Shown: positions 30,708 to 41,600, numbered from the stretch's first letter. The stretch is DNA of 64,000 bases from Amblyomma americanum (GCF_052857255.1 NC_135497.1:116652294-116716293), one strand, 5' to 3'. The notes: generated from the letters alone by a model not told the origin. Made by a program: numbers and translations.

Positions 30708-32572
30708 AACAAAATGCTGCCGAGTGTCAAATAAACACGTGTGACCAGGGAATATGCTCGTTTCATATCTTTGCATGGACGAAGACACACCACGACAGAC
30801 ACCGCAACCTACCAGTGTTTAATGATGTCAAATTTGCGAAACACGCCGTACTAGCGCACATATTCGCATTTGACCTAATTACGCAAATCGGTAGCCGTTT
30901 ATTTTTTGTTGGCTCTTCACGCCTGCAAATTTTGACAGCCAGGTCCCATTCAGGTCATCCACTGCCACGAGTGGCCCAGCGCACACGCTCGCATGCGTGG
31001 CGGCTGCCCACTCGTGCGCGCGCACGCAGGCCGAAGCACGACAAGGACGTGGCGTTGCGTGCGGCAGGTCCGCGCGCACGCTGTGGTGCGTCAGAAACCG
31101 CTGCGCGACGGCGTGAGGCCGGTTCAGGACCGGCGAGAGCAACACATAACTGGCTGAACGCCCTCTGCGTGAAGTTATAAGGCCAGATTTTGAGAGGCAT
31201 TTTCTGCCAACTCACGGGATACCTTTCCATCGTGGTTTAAGCACAGGAGTGAAATCACGTGTTCTTTATGAGCATGTGCAAAACGCTGGCGCTACCGCTA
31301 CCTCCATGCTTGCCGCACAAGCACAAACAGATCACCCTCTTGCAAAGGTCCATGCCACTCTGCACGGCATGACACGATTTGCCTAAGAACACAAATGCTA
31401 ATTCTATAATTGCTCGACTTGGGGGGGGGGTAACGCCCTCTGGTCTGAGGACGACTTATTTCGTCGCAGTGGCGGAGCAAGAAATGTTCTTCGACGTGAG
31501 GTCTTCAGTCTGGTACATCCTCGCAACGATGCCTCGACTTAACAGTCGCTTGCCGGCTGCTGCTGAAAACTGAACCTTAATATCACTGTGGGATGAACAC
31601 GAGGTCATTGCAGTGTGAAGTAGGAATTCATTGAGGCTGGTATAGTCAATAAATGACATCCAACGGCTTTCCATATCCCGGAACAAGGCATGCCTGTCAC
31701 TCGGAATCCCTGCGCACTATTTTTCTTGCACTGTACGATCCTGCAGAAGACGGGCGTCGTGGACTTTAGTGACTCGATGCGAGCGCTCCCTTCCGACATA
31801 GGAGCACTTTTAGCACGTCGTCAGCTGATGGGCAACCATGTGAGGCCAAATCCCGCGTGCTCACAACCCTTCGTCTCCGAAAGCGCGTAGTTTTCAGCCA
31901 CCTAATTTGAACAAAATCATAGTGCGCCGCGCTTTCTTTGAATTTTTCACTTTTTAACCCACAACTGCCCTAACTTAATTTCTGCAGGATGCACGACTTG
32001 CGCCCTTAGTCGCCAATATAGCTCGCTGAGCTAGGGCTTCTCTCCAGTGAATGAGGGATCTCTGATGTGCCTTACACACTAACTCGCCGCATTCGAAGTC
32101 ATCGTCGTGGTCCCGCCTGAAGTGCACGCTCTTTAGGCGGGAGATTGAAGTACCCGGCGAGTGGCCCTTGAAGGCATACAGACAGCGATCAGTGTCTTCG
32201 ACTCTTTCTGTCGGGCAGTGCAAGCTGTGCTGCGAATCTACCGCCGCTACCGCGCTGAGCCAGCTCATTCGGCCCATGCTATCTTATCGCACGGTGATAA
32301 CCGGGGGCGGAGGAGAGGGCAGGAAAGCATATCGCTGGCATAGCATTCGACTCAAATGTCACCCGCTCATGGCAACCATAACGGTTTTAATTGGTCGGGT
32401 CACACTCTAGGCACAAAGCAGACGGGACGGAACGAAAAAAGGAGGGATGGAAAGGGGGAAAAGTAGAATTGAAGGTGAAAAATGTGGGTCGTCATGGCCA
32501 CATAGCAGTGGAGGTGATGTAGGTAACTGCGCTGTTTTGCATGGCATTATCGCTCGACTTGTATTTATTGCA
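30706..32572. other. Intergenic, no supported gene
   Basis: A GC-rich patch lies at 30,950-31,150 and a G10 run at 31,421-31,430. Short frames on the minus strand around 31,460-31,800 have a protein-like composition but no domain I recognise and are broken by stops. They may be remnants of an old transposon gene. Confidence 0.35.
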
Positions 32573-32805
32573 AATTGTGGGGTTTAACGTCCCGAAGCGA
32601 CATCTGGGCTACGAGGGACGCCGTAGTGAAGTGCCAGATTAATTTAGACCACCTGGGGTTCTTTAACGCGTGCTGACATCGCACAGCATACGGGAGTTTT
32701 GGCATTTCGCCTCCACCGAAATACGGCCGCCGCTGCTGGGATCGAACCCGCGACATTCGGACCAGCAGCCAAACGCCAAAGCTAATGAGCCACAACGGCG
32801 GGTTG
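32573..32805 (-). repeat. tRNA-derived SINE (Ruka-like), minus strand
   Basis: Read on the minus strand it has CCGCCGTTGTGGCTCATTAG (diverged A box), a B box GGGTTCGATCCC, the GCGTTAAAGAACCCCAGG body motif and the CTTCGGGACGTTAAACCCC end, the same 3' variant as the SINE at 3.3 kb. It is more diverged than the copies at 4.3 and 12.4 kb. Confidence 0.85.
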
Positions 32806-34237
32806 CAACCATGTTTATGAAGTGCTTGAAGACATACGTTGATGCAACGAGGCAGAAACGTTCTGCTTGAATTTTTTTGTCCTGCTGTCAGTAACGCGCG
32901 TTCGTTTTCTTCAATGCCTCCCACACAACTGCAACTGTTGCAAGGCTGCTGCACTTTCATATAAATATTGCTCATAATGAAGTGCTCTAGCTGTTGCGAT
33001 AATTCTGATTACAATAAATTTTAATGACACAAGGACAGCTTTAGCAAAAGAGTGCCGCAGCACAAGGTAGGGTCAAAAGCCCATGTTCCAAGCATTTCAC
33101 CCCCAAGAAGCGAAGCACCAGGCCACGGTAAAGCTTGACTGGACATTGGTGGGTACCCTGGGGCATTGGGGACCGAAACTTGCACTTTGATGACTTTTGT
33201 TATGAGGGTTTGCTGCACATACATGTGCTGTTACACATACTTGTAGAACTGGCCAGGGGAGTCATGTCACCCTCCCAGTGCGCTACCCAGAGTGACTGCA
33301 TGCTATCTATACACTGGCTCAATGGCATAGCCACAAGCCTATTCCCAAACGGGAAGAGAGCTTCAGCCTGGTTAGTGCTCTTTTTCTGTTCGCTAGGCCC
33401 CTGAACTAGTTCTTGAACTCAGTCACAGTCCACAGCAACTTTAACCTTGCACACTTTACTCGGCAATGTAGATGAAAGGATATTGAGCCCTTTCAGCTGA
33501 ACTTTAGTAAACTACACATTCAATCATATACCTTAATTTTGCTCTGGCCTTCCTCATCATGAAAAAATAGAAAAAGAGCATGTAAGATATATTTTGCATG
33601 TATCTTTTCCATATTTAACATGCATGAATACTGTGAATACAATAAATTTCAGTGATGGCTATGTTTCCTGTCCTTACCAGATAAGCCTCACAGTATGACC
33701 AGATGTGATCCTGTCTTGCTGCTTCTGCTTTCCATTTACACATATACTATTGCAACACAGTATAACATGAACTTGCTGGTGCATAGAATTCCATAATCAT
33801 TACGAAAGATGAATGAAAGCAGGCAAACATAACAGGTCACTTCAGTGAATCAGGTTAAAATGTGCTCTAGTCAGATGTAGGGATAGCCGAGAATGTTTGA
33901 AACTTCGTGCAGAAATAAACAATACCCAAGTTACAACTCTAACGGTTAAAAGACCAAATTAGATGGATACTTATGGTAAAGGCATAGAACTGCACAAGCA
34001 GCAGCACGCACAGAAGGCAGAAACTAGATGAATGAAAAATTGCTACAGTGAGGCTGTCTACGTGCTGAGGAACCCTTATTGGGTCACTAAGTTACAATGC
34101 TACAGACTTCCAAAAGGACAAACCCAATGCAACAAGCAAATGGTATATCAGGAAGCAATTATACATATGCAGAGAGAAAAAAAGAACAAATATGTAATAA
34201 AGACACGGTCACTGTAATTAAACGATTACCTTGAACT
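32806..34237. other. Intergenic, AT-rich, no supported gene
   Basis: From here to the right end the sequence is clearly AT-richer than the left half. No exon or repeat family was recognised. An AATAAA on the plus strand at 34,196 faces the minus-strand signal at 34,238. Confidence 0.4.
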
Positions 34238-34243
34238 TTTATT
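34238..34243 (-). promoter_or_regulatory. Candidate poly(A) signal of the GFOD2-like gene
   Basis: AATAAA on the minus strand, about 1.05 kb past the stop codon. No nearer perfect AATAAA was seen on that strand, so a 3' UTR of about 1 kb is implied. Confidence 0.4.
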
Positions 34244-35295
34244 GCATCCTAATAGGACGTTTGTGCATTTGCTGATAATTTGCAAACATTTCATAGCATC
34301 TGTATAACAACCATCTTTTCATTGATAGCTGGTGAGATATTACATTAAGTACTAATTATTTGCGGAGGCAACACTGACAACAAGATCTGGAAAAGTGATG
34401 TGCTACACAGACAAGAGGGAACCAAGAATGAAATATGCATTCAAATTTACGTCAAAGTTGCAGATACAAACATAAAAAAAGCACCTGCAGGTTTGCAAAA
34501 CAAATGTATAATAAATGAGAACAAGCTGCCAAACAAAATAAATGCAGCAGTGAGCACGAATCACAAAATCCCTCAAAATATGCTCAAGATCATTGGCAAA
34601 GGGGCCTCTGTACCCTTCCCTTTAATAAGCACTGCAGGCCATTTGTAGAAAAGGACTAGACTTTCATTCAAAACTTGAACAGGTACTAACAATGACAGCA
34701 GAGATTAAAAGCAACCTGAGATCGTCAGCTACCTTGTAATCACAACAGGATGAACAATGCACATGTAGCTTCAGTGAGGGCGTATATGTTAATGCTAGCA
34801 CAACCCACAATTTGCTGTATATGCCCGTAAGTGCAGCTGCCATTAGCGTTCACTGCAAGCCTCGAGACGACTATGCTGTGCCAATGACTGACTACCTAGT
34901 TGCTTTGAATTTTCTGTTGCTCAGGCACCTTCAAATACTGCACTACTTAAGTTAATTGGCAAGAAAAGACACACACATTTGGTGCACCGGGTTCCCTGCC
35001 ACTTGGTAAGCACAGAAAGGCAGTGGCACCTGCAAGGGGAATACTGGCAAAATAACAAAGAGGCTGTGTAAATGCCAGCAGGTAATTCTGTTCAGCAGAA
35101 GCTGCACATTAGTGGCACTGACTATGTGAATGCTATGTACATGTAGCACCCGTGCAAATGTTGCATCGCTTGTGAAGCTGCAACAAGTAATCCCTACCTC
35201 CCCGCACACACCCCACATTTGTCCCTGTGCTCTGGAGGCGGCAAGTTGTGCAGTACTTGTGCGTTGTCCCCAGGGTCTTGCAATAAATAAAACAG
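34244..35295 (-). other. Probable 3' UTR of the GFOD2-like gene
   Basis: Non-coding, AT-rich, between the stop codon at 35,296 and the candidate poly(A) signal at 34,238. Extent inferred, not shown. Confidence 0.4.
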
Positions 35296-36444
35296 CTACA
35301 TGGAGGCACTGGCCATGCGGTAGAGGCGGCAGAAGGCACCCTTGTGGCGGGCCTCATCCTGCAGCAGTTGCACGCGCACCCATTGGCGTGCCTGAGATGA
35401 CTGACGCACGGCTTCCATGACTGCCTGTATGTAGAGGCCATCTTCAAAACTAGCTGCACTGTCAGCTGGCTCCTTGGCCCAGCCCTGGCCGTGGCCCCGC
35501 GAGGCAAAGGCATCCCGCAGCGCAGTGACCATCTTAACGAGTCCCTTGGCATGTGGCTTTGGCACTACGCTGTCTGGTGTCTGCTTCAGGTCCTCTACGT
35601 CCAGGTAGAGTACTTCCTCCTTGGCGCCCTTGCGCTGACCATGCAGGTCTCCACTGCGCACCACCAGGTTGCCGCGAGTGCCGCACACCAGCAGCTCCTG
35701 GCTGAACTGACCCGCGCAGTGGCTATTGAGCGTGACCGTTGCGTACGCGCCGTTGCTCAGCTCCATCTGGAACGTGCAGAAGTCGTCGCTGCTCACTTGT
35801 CGGATGCCGCACACTGTGTCCGTCGTTTTGGTCAATGTCCTTGTCAGGCCGTGCACACGAACAGCGCGAAGGCCCGTCACGAAGGCTGCGATGTCGATTA
35901 CGTGACTGCCGAACGTGGATAGCACCCCACCTCCCATGGACTCTTCGCAGGTCCAGTCGTAGCGATCATGAACAAGAGATCCGCAATGCACTCGGGCCTC
36001 GATTATCTGCACAGTTCCCACGTAACCGTCTTGTATCTGCCGTTTCATGTGGACGTACGCTGGCAGGAAGCGCAGGCTATGGCATAGCACCGATATAAGT
36101 GTTGGGTAGTACTGCGCTGCTCGTACCATTTTGAGTACTTCCGATTGCGACAAACCAGCAGGGCGCTCGCAGAGGACGTGTTTCCCGATGCCTAGAGCCT
36201 TGACGGCAATCTGGGCGTGCAGGTGAGGAGAGCACATGATGCAAACGAAGTCGACGCTTTTGCGGAGCAAGACCTCGTCTTCCTTATTGGTATAAAATGG
36301 AATGCCCAATTCCAAAGCGGCTTCCTTCGCAGTATCAGCAGTCCTACCCCAAATAGCTTCTACTTTAAAACCGCGAGAGCGCAAACACGGGACAAGTACT
36401 CGCACCGACTTACCAGTGCCGAAAACACCGACCCCAGGCAACAT
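35296..36444 (-). CDS. GFOD2: GFOD2-like Gfo/Idh/MocA-family oxidoreductase (382 aa, single exon)
   Basis: The start MLPGVGVFGTGKSVRVLVP is the conserved N-terminus of animal glucose-fructose oxidoreductase domain-containing proteins, with a Rossmann GxGxxG-type NAD(P)-binding loop at residues 4-11. IWGRT (31-35) and VKALGIGKHVLCERPAG (81-97) complete the nucleotide-binding half. The C-terminal half has MGGGVLSTFGSHVIDI (170-185), SSDDFCTFQMEL (218-229) and SFEDGLYIQAVMEAVRQSS (332-350), closer to GFOD2 than to GFOD1. Length (382) fits the family (about 385-390). The family's catalytic EKP motif reads ERP here (93-95), as it varies in vertebrate GFOD proteins too, so the reaction is uncertain. 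No signal peptide is obvious. The whole coding region is one exon. It lies head to head with the BANP gene. Confidence 0.93.
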   Translation of the reverse strand: MLPGVGVFGTGKSVRVLVPCLRSRGFKVEAIWGRTADTAKEAALELGIPFYTNKEDEVLLRKSVDFVCIMCSPHLHAQIAVKALGIGKHVLCERPAGLSQSEVLKMVRAAQYYPTLISVLCHSLRFLPAYVHMKRQIQDGYVGTVQIIEARVHCGSLVHDRYDWTCEESMGGGVLSTFGSHVIDIAAFVTGLRAVRVHGLTRTLTKTTDTVCGIRQVSSDDFCTFQMELSNGAYATVTLNSHCAGQFSQELLVCGTRGNLVVRSGDLHGQRKGAKEEVLYLDVEDLKQTPDSVVPKPHAKGLVKMVTALRDAFASRGHGQGWAKEPADSAASFEDGLYIQAVMEAVRQSSQARQWVRVQLLQDEARHKGAFCRLYRMASASM

Positions 36445-36837
36445 GTTCAGGTCGAAAACTTCCGCTCTCGCGCCCTGCTAGAGTTTCCGCACCATGCCAG
36501 AGGCCAACGGGCAGTTCTCGTATGCAGCAACACCGCGGCGAAGCTTCATTTAGAGCACAAACACGGACACAAAAACGCCACCGCAAAAGCCGCGCACTAC
36601 GCCGAAAACCCAGCAATCACACAGCTTACAACTACAACCGTACAACGATACAACGCCTTCAGCCGCACTACCCTCTGGCGATCAGCTGGCAAACTTTAAA
36701 AAAGGAACTCTCTTTGCACTCCAATGAACAAAAAATAAAAATAATATAAAAATATTTTCTCTTAGAAAAAAAGGAACTAAAACATGAGCAACTGCACTAA
36801 ATTTAGTGGTTAAATTTCCTGAACGAGCCGCAAGCGG

Positions 36838-36853
36838 CGCAAGGCATGCTGGG
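36838..36853 (-). promoter_or_regulatory. ZNF143/THAP11-type promoter element
   Basis: On the minus strand this reads CCCAGCATGCCTTGCG, equal to the 3' part of the long ZNF143 (Staf)/THAP11 element found in many animal promoters. It lies 394 bp upstream of the GFOD2-like ATG, in the gap shared with BANP, and may mark a bidirectional promoter. The ACTACA part of the full element is not present. Confidence 0.5.
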
Positions 36854-37340
36854 TACTCCGGCTTTACGGCATTGTAAGCGTTCTTCTTGGTTCGAAATGC
36901 GGCGCTACCAAGCTTGAATTCGGCTCTTCATGTGTTAATACGTAAGAATGAAGTTGTAAAAAAAGTTCAGCATGCTATTCGTGCATTATTATGTCCGTAT
37001 TCGACGTTCAGTATTTGAAGGGCGAAAAAGCGTTAAAAGTGCGAACGTTTCGGCGTGCGTCGTCTGTTCGCGCCAATTTTAGACGCTTCATTCCACTACC
37101 TGCTGTTTTTCATTCACTCGCTAAAAGGTTAGCTTATTGTCACTGTTATCTTGCGGCTGCTACACTGGTCTCTAATATACACTGGAGTAAATATTTGCTA
37201 GAGTATTCGCGCCACCAGCAGGATTTGAATATTTTTAATGTCAGCAACCGTAGCCTTGCATTACGTACGAGCGCACTGTTGCGCACTAGATTTGTAGCAG
37301 AGTGGCTGCGACGGCGAAGAGCTTTCGACACTTTTTCTAC

Positions 37341-37490
37341 ATCCGCTGCGGTGGCTCAGTGGTTAGAGCGCTCCGCTACTGAGCTGGACGACCTGGGTGC
37401 GAAGCGCGAAAGGCGCCCGTGTGCTGCGCAGTGTTAGCGTACTAAAGATCCCCTGGTGGTTGAAAATTGAAATTAATCCGGAGTCCTTAA
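37341..37490 (+). repeat. Degenerate tRNA-derived SINE
   Basis: TCCGCTGCGGTGGCTCAGTGG (A box intact), then a damaged B-box region, CGCCCGTGTGCTGCGCAGTG and TAAAGATCCCCTGGTGG. An old, truncated copy of the family. Confidence 0.8.
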
Positions 37491-37516
37491 CAACCAGATG
37501 TTAACAACGGCGCTTT

Positions 37517-37592
37517 CTGTGCGCAATTTGAGCTCGAACAATTCACCGGTTTAGCTGTGAGGTGCATTCTACGACGCGCGTTTAATTGCGGA
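37517..37592. repeat. Solo arm of the 48-kb MITE family
   Basis: TGCGCAATTTGAGCTCGAAC ... GCGCGTTTAATTGCGGAAC matches the right arm of the element at 48,135-48,809 (AATTTGAGCTCGAACAATTC, GGTTTAGCTGTGA, TTTAATTGTGGAAC). Confidence 0.75.
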
Positions 37593-39085
37593 ACGCGCTA
37601 CGTATAGCCACATTTATATCAAGAAAAGGGTTTAATTACGACGAATTGGGAAATTACACCAAAGTGTCAGAGTAACAGAATGAAGGCACTAAAGAAGAAA
37701 AAAACAACTGAGCGCAGCTAGCGTTGGTATGGTGGCTAGCGTTGGTACACAGAGTGCGGGGACGGTGATGGCAGTAAACGGAAGGATGAAGCAGACGACG
37801 TCGTTGTTGTTGATGATGATAAAAATGTGTGAAAGATGAACGTGCTATTTCAGCTTCGTGTATCAAGCACCTTTCTGGCGTTGTTCTACTTTATGCATTA
37901 GTGAATACACTAAAATTTAACGAAAGTTCGGAGCCCTCTCTACGACGCCATGTATTCGTTTTAAATTTCAGTTTCAGTTGTTTATTTCTATACAATTTAT
38001 AGAAGAGGCTGAGGAAAAAATCCGCATGGAAGCAGCTTAGAAGCCGTCGACCTCCTTTACAAGCAGCACTATCTCTGCGCCGATGACGACAGTGTTTTTT
38101 CTTTTTTTCTTTTTTTTTACAATACAACATTTCAAAACATACTCACACGTCAGTAAAATAAATGCACAATGGTAAATCTGTCTTGTTTTCATTGAAAATT
38201 GAAAATTATTGTAAGTTATTTAGCCTTTGGCAGCCATCCATCAATCCAGCCATTGATACCATCATAGGGATCCTAATCATGGTACTCATCTAGCCACCGT
38301 AGTACCCGCTTGTGGGCCGTCAGCTGTACTACGGTTACTACGGTGTCTGTACACCCTCTCTCCAGAGTCGACAATGAGAAGCTCGACGCCAGAAAGGTTC
38401 TTGCTGCGACTAGTTATCCATTCTGCGCATTGTATTATTGTAGTGTAGCGCATCTGTCGTAACTCACGGTAGTGCCGCGAGTACCAGCTAATCGCATTCG
38501 AAGAACTTTTCTTGTGCCATTTGAGTTGGCAGTCCGCGTTTTGTCGCAAAGCACATATAAATGATCGCTTCTCTTATTAACCGCTTGGCTGACGCATTGG
38601 TGATTCTTGTAAAAAGTTTTAGCCCAAACAGACACAGATCACGAAAAAGACGACACACACACATGCGCTGACAACTTCTTGTATTGGCGGAAGGTTTCAC
38701 CTTATATAGGTAGAAGTGTTGCGTGAAAAAGATGGCTGATAAGTGCGGATGACAGCCAAGATAGCAGAACGCATGCGCTGGCAAGAAAAGGGCATAGCAC
38801 ACTAAATCAAATTTTCTTCAGTTTTTCATTTCATTTCAGCAGTTAGCCGCTTCCAAAAAAGCCAGTCTCAGCTGCAAACAGAGATAAAGACGTGGTGCTA
38901 AAGCACTCACTGCGAAATTACTTTGCGTGGTGAAATTCTAAACTTTTTACTAGAACAATATGCACCAACTCGCCCAAAAAAGCTTTAATGACGCTTTGGT
39001 GACGTATAGCAAATGATCCGGGGTGCCTGTTATGCCGTTGACGTGTGTATCAATGTTTGGCTTGGAAGTCATTGACACTTGTTTG

Positions 39086-39104
39086 CCCCCCCCCCCCCCC
39101 CCCC
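39086..39104 (+). repeat. Poly-C tract, 19 bp
   Basis: Uninterrupted C run about 85 bp before the first BANP coding exon. Confidence 0.97.
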
Positions 39105-39192
39105 TCTCGGACCGCCGCCCCCTTTTTTGGCTGTTTTTTTTTTATGACGACGTGAAGCCGTAAATTATGTTAATAAATTTTTTTCCAGGGAT

Positions 39193-39297
39193 ATGAAGCA
39201 CCAAAACAGTGAAGACAGTCCAGTGAACGAAGAGGATGGCGAGAGCGTCAAGGGCTTGAAGCGGATGCGTTTGGGTGACATGGATCAACCATGCAGT
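39193..39297 (+). CDS. BANP: BANP orthologue, first coding exon
   Basis: BANP (SMAR1) is a nuclear BEN-domain protein. In vertebrates it binds TCTCGCGAGA at CpG-island promoters and opens chromatin. This exon follows a TTTTTCCAG acceptor (39,188), and its ATG encodes 35 residues with the acidic stretch NEEDGES and the basic LKRMRL that also precedes the coiled coil in vertebrate BANP. The GTAATT donor at 39,298 leaves phase 0. Exons at 39,387, 39,818, 39,892, 46,398 and 53,253 join in frame to give 243 residues: coiled coil (about 38-80), TLITLN motif (115-120), and a BEN domain (about 134-236). The open phase upstream of the ATG leaves room for a longer N-terminus. The gene spans at least 14 kb, with introns full of mobile elements. 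Confidence 0.88.
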
Positions 39298-39386
39298 GTA
39301 ATTCCTTTGTGCCTTATGATGTGGTAGTTGGTCTAGTGTATGTGTTTTGCAAAATATTTATGTACGTTCTGAAATTTGTCCTTTAG

Positions 39387-39550
39387 GCTTTACTTCAGTC
39401 ATTCAAGGAAAGCATATTAGCAAAAATTCAGATGCTGGAGGGTCGTTTGGATGCTCTAAGTGACCAATGCGAGACAATGGAAGACAAAATTGAGTTGCTG
39501 TCAACAGCTGTAAAAGAGCACGCATCAGCACCGTCCCCTCGTCTTGGCAG
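39387..39550 (+). CDS. BANP: BANP coding exon 2 (coiled coil)
   Basis: Acceptor GTCCTTTAG, donor CAG|GTAAGC. It enters in phase 0 and leaves two bases over. Encodes ALLQSFKESILAKIQMLEGR, then LDALSDQCETMEDKIELLS, a heptad-like helix that aligns with the BANP coiled coil (in vertebrates LRLDSIEAKLQALEATCKSL). Likely oligomerisation segment. Confidence 0.93.
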
Positions 39551-39645
39551 GTAAGCCCATTCATTAACACTTGCTGTTGGGCTATTTGGTTCATAAGGCT
39601 CTTAATGAATGTATGCAGTGTGCCACAGAGGCGACATGATACAGA

Positions 39646-39673
39646 GGGACAGGACAAGTGCGTGTCCTGTCCC
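39646..39673. repeat. Hairpin, perfect 11-bp arms
   Basis: GGGACAGGACA and TGTCCTGTCCC around a 6-nt loop. Weaker complementarity extends outward (GCCACAGAGGCGAC / CTGTCGTCTGTGTGGC). It lies in the 267-bp BANP intron just before the 8-nt microexon. Confidence 0.9.
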
Positions 39674-39817
39674 CTTTCTCCTGTCGTCTGTGTGGCGTGA
39701 TACATGTATTTGTAATAAACATCCATTTATCTTGGTAAATACAGCACATTTTTTGTCTATTCTTGGTGATAAATTCTCCGACAGCATTTCTGACATACTT
39801 TTTTCTTACCTTTTCAG

Positions 39818-39825
39818 CGTGGGAG
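39818..39825 (+). CDS. BANP: BANP microexon, 8 nt
   Basis: CGTGGGAG sits between a strong polypyrimidine acceptor (TTTTTTCTTACCTTTTCAG) and a GTAATA donor. Skipping it would join exon 2 to the exon at 39,892 with a stop after eight codons. Including it gives AGC-GTG-GGA-GGT (Ser-Val-Gly-Gly) and keeps the frame open into TLITLN. The exon is therefore required by the frame, although no transcript was seen. Confidence 0.8.
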
Positions 39826-39891
39826 GTAATACTTTTTCATTACTTTAAGTGAGTTGTGGCTGGCAACAACCTTACTATTCTGGTGCTATAG

Positions 39892-39981
39892 GTTCTTCTG
39901 CAATCGTTTCTTTGGATGAAGAGCCAGTAACAGCTTTTGCAGCTGGTTCAAGTGTGACCCTCATAACGCTCAACACTGAAG
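39892..39981 (+). CDS. BANP: BANP coding exon 4 (VTLITLN motif)
   Basis: Acceptor GGTGCTATAG, donor AAG|GTAATC. Encodes SSAIVSLDEEPVTAFAAGSS followed by VTLITLNTE. The VTLITLN peptide is highly conserved in BANP directly before the DYP-G-WLGDENNPE block, which the next exon supplies. Confidence 0.93.
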
Positions 39982-41562
39982 GTAATCATGTTTTTCACCA
40001 AGTTGTGCTAGTAGCTGTTGTAATGAAAGCAACTGCATTGCAATGTTAGTCATTCTTAGGCTTCATTGGTGACAAACAGCTGTATTATCTGATTTTATTG
40101 TTGGTCATTCAAGCACTTACATTATTCTGCATAAAGTCAGATGTATGCAAAAACAGTGAACACTTGCACAAGGTCCCTGTTTTTCTGTGATAAGTCAACT
40201 CTTGACAATTAAAGCAAGAAGAGAACCAAAAATACGTTCAAATTATGTGAAGTTAAAATAAAGGGTGTCCTTCTAAATCACTTGATGTCGATGTGACCAA
40301 AGTGTCAGTTGGAATGAACGGAAAGCTCAAGTTAAGTGTTATAATTAACAAGAATCTACTGTAATTGTTAACCCTCAGTGCTCATGGTGAAGTCGGGTAT
40401 CTTAACTTTTGTAGCCATAGGAAGCTGTGAACATTGTGTATTCAGTTAATTGAATGGGGGACACATTCAGATGAAGCCCAAATTTAAAGAAAATGAAAGC
40501 ATTTATAAATTTACAGTATGAATTTAAAAGCACATCATAATATTTTATTTTATCTGCTTTATGCAGTATATTGTGTAGTTGCTTGGCCTCCAAAAAATTA
40601 ACTTGAGGTGCTATTTTAAATAGACCAGCTGAGAAGAAAAATTATTTAATGTATAAAACATGATCAGAAGACCTCTTAAAATTTAATTATCAAAAGTTAT
40701 GCAAGACTTTTAGATTTTAACACATTTTTGTTGCACTTTGTATGCAAGGATTTGATAGTGTTTAGGTTGCATTTACAGAGGTGGACATAGCATCTGAAGA
40801 GGCTGTTGTGTATGTTGTGATACAGCTATTTGTATGACGTCTTAAAATTTTTGTGCAGAAATGCGGGTGATTTAATATGTGCCTTGCTTCACAGAGTATG
40901 TTCAGTCATCTCTTCTGTTCTTTTCTGATCAGTTTCTCTGACTTTTAGGGGACATCACATATGATCGACAAATGACATTTTACCTTATCAGAGAACTGCT
41001 ATCAATGCGGGGCTGGTTTTTTTCTTACACAGTGTGCATATGGTAACATAACAATTAGCAGGGCTGTACGGGAATGTTACCAAAATGTTTTTGGAAAAAG
41101 GTTTTTTTAGAAACTGAAAAATGCTAATTTGAACTTAATTGATTTGGCTATATGCTGTTGTGCGTAGTAGTTGCCATAGGTAACTGATATTCAGTTAATT
41201 GGTGATCTATCGGATCTTTTACTGCTTAAAACTGAAGTGCTTTCTTGTGCATGATTACTGCACTTTTTCAACTTGCACATTGTGTCTTATGTTGGAAAAA
41301 TTTGTACTAATTTTTTTCATAAAATTCTTTGTTTTCATTGTATTTTGTAAATATTGCTCAAGCTCAATCTTTTACTGCACTTGGAGGTTTGCTGCCCTTT
41401 TTCGAAGCTGATAAATCAAGACACCTAAGTCTGTAATGGAATTTTTGCTTCACATAGAAGAAATCGTTCCAGTTTCCAAGCTCTGCATATTTTGGAAATT
41501 ACCAGAACAGGCAGACTGAGCATTCACTATCCTTGTATTTTTTTTAAATTTTCTTTCTGGTT

Positions 41563-41600
41563 TCAGTCGCTTTGGGATGTTAAACCCCCATTAACCATAA
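41563..41600 (+). repeat. SINE 3'-end fragment
   Basis: TTTCAGTCGCTTTGGGATGT then TAAACCCCCATTAA, the same 3' end as the SINE at 3.3 kb, without a head. Confidence 0.7.

Larger units (their letters stand above)
36445..39188. other. GFOD2-BANP intergenic region / BANP 5' region
   Basis: It separates the divergent coding starts by about 2.7 kb. It holds the promoter-like motif at 36,838, a partial CGCG element TCTCGCG (36,466-36,472), a SINE remnant, a MITE arm and a 19-bp C run (39,086-39,104). The 5' non-coding exon(s) of BANP must lie here. An ATT|GTAAGC donor at 36,874 just downstream of the motif is a possible end of such an exon. Confidence 0.5.

Noticed and set aside
30489..30802. Ile-Tyr repeat proteins
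   Set aside because: Produced by the (AT)n microsatellite.
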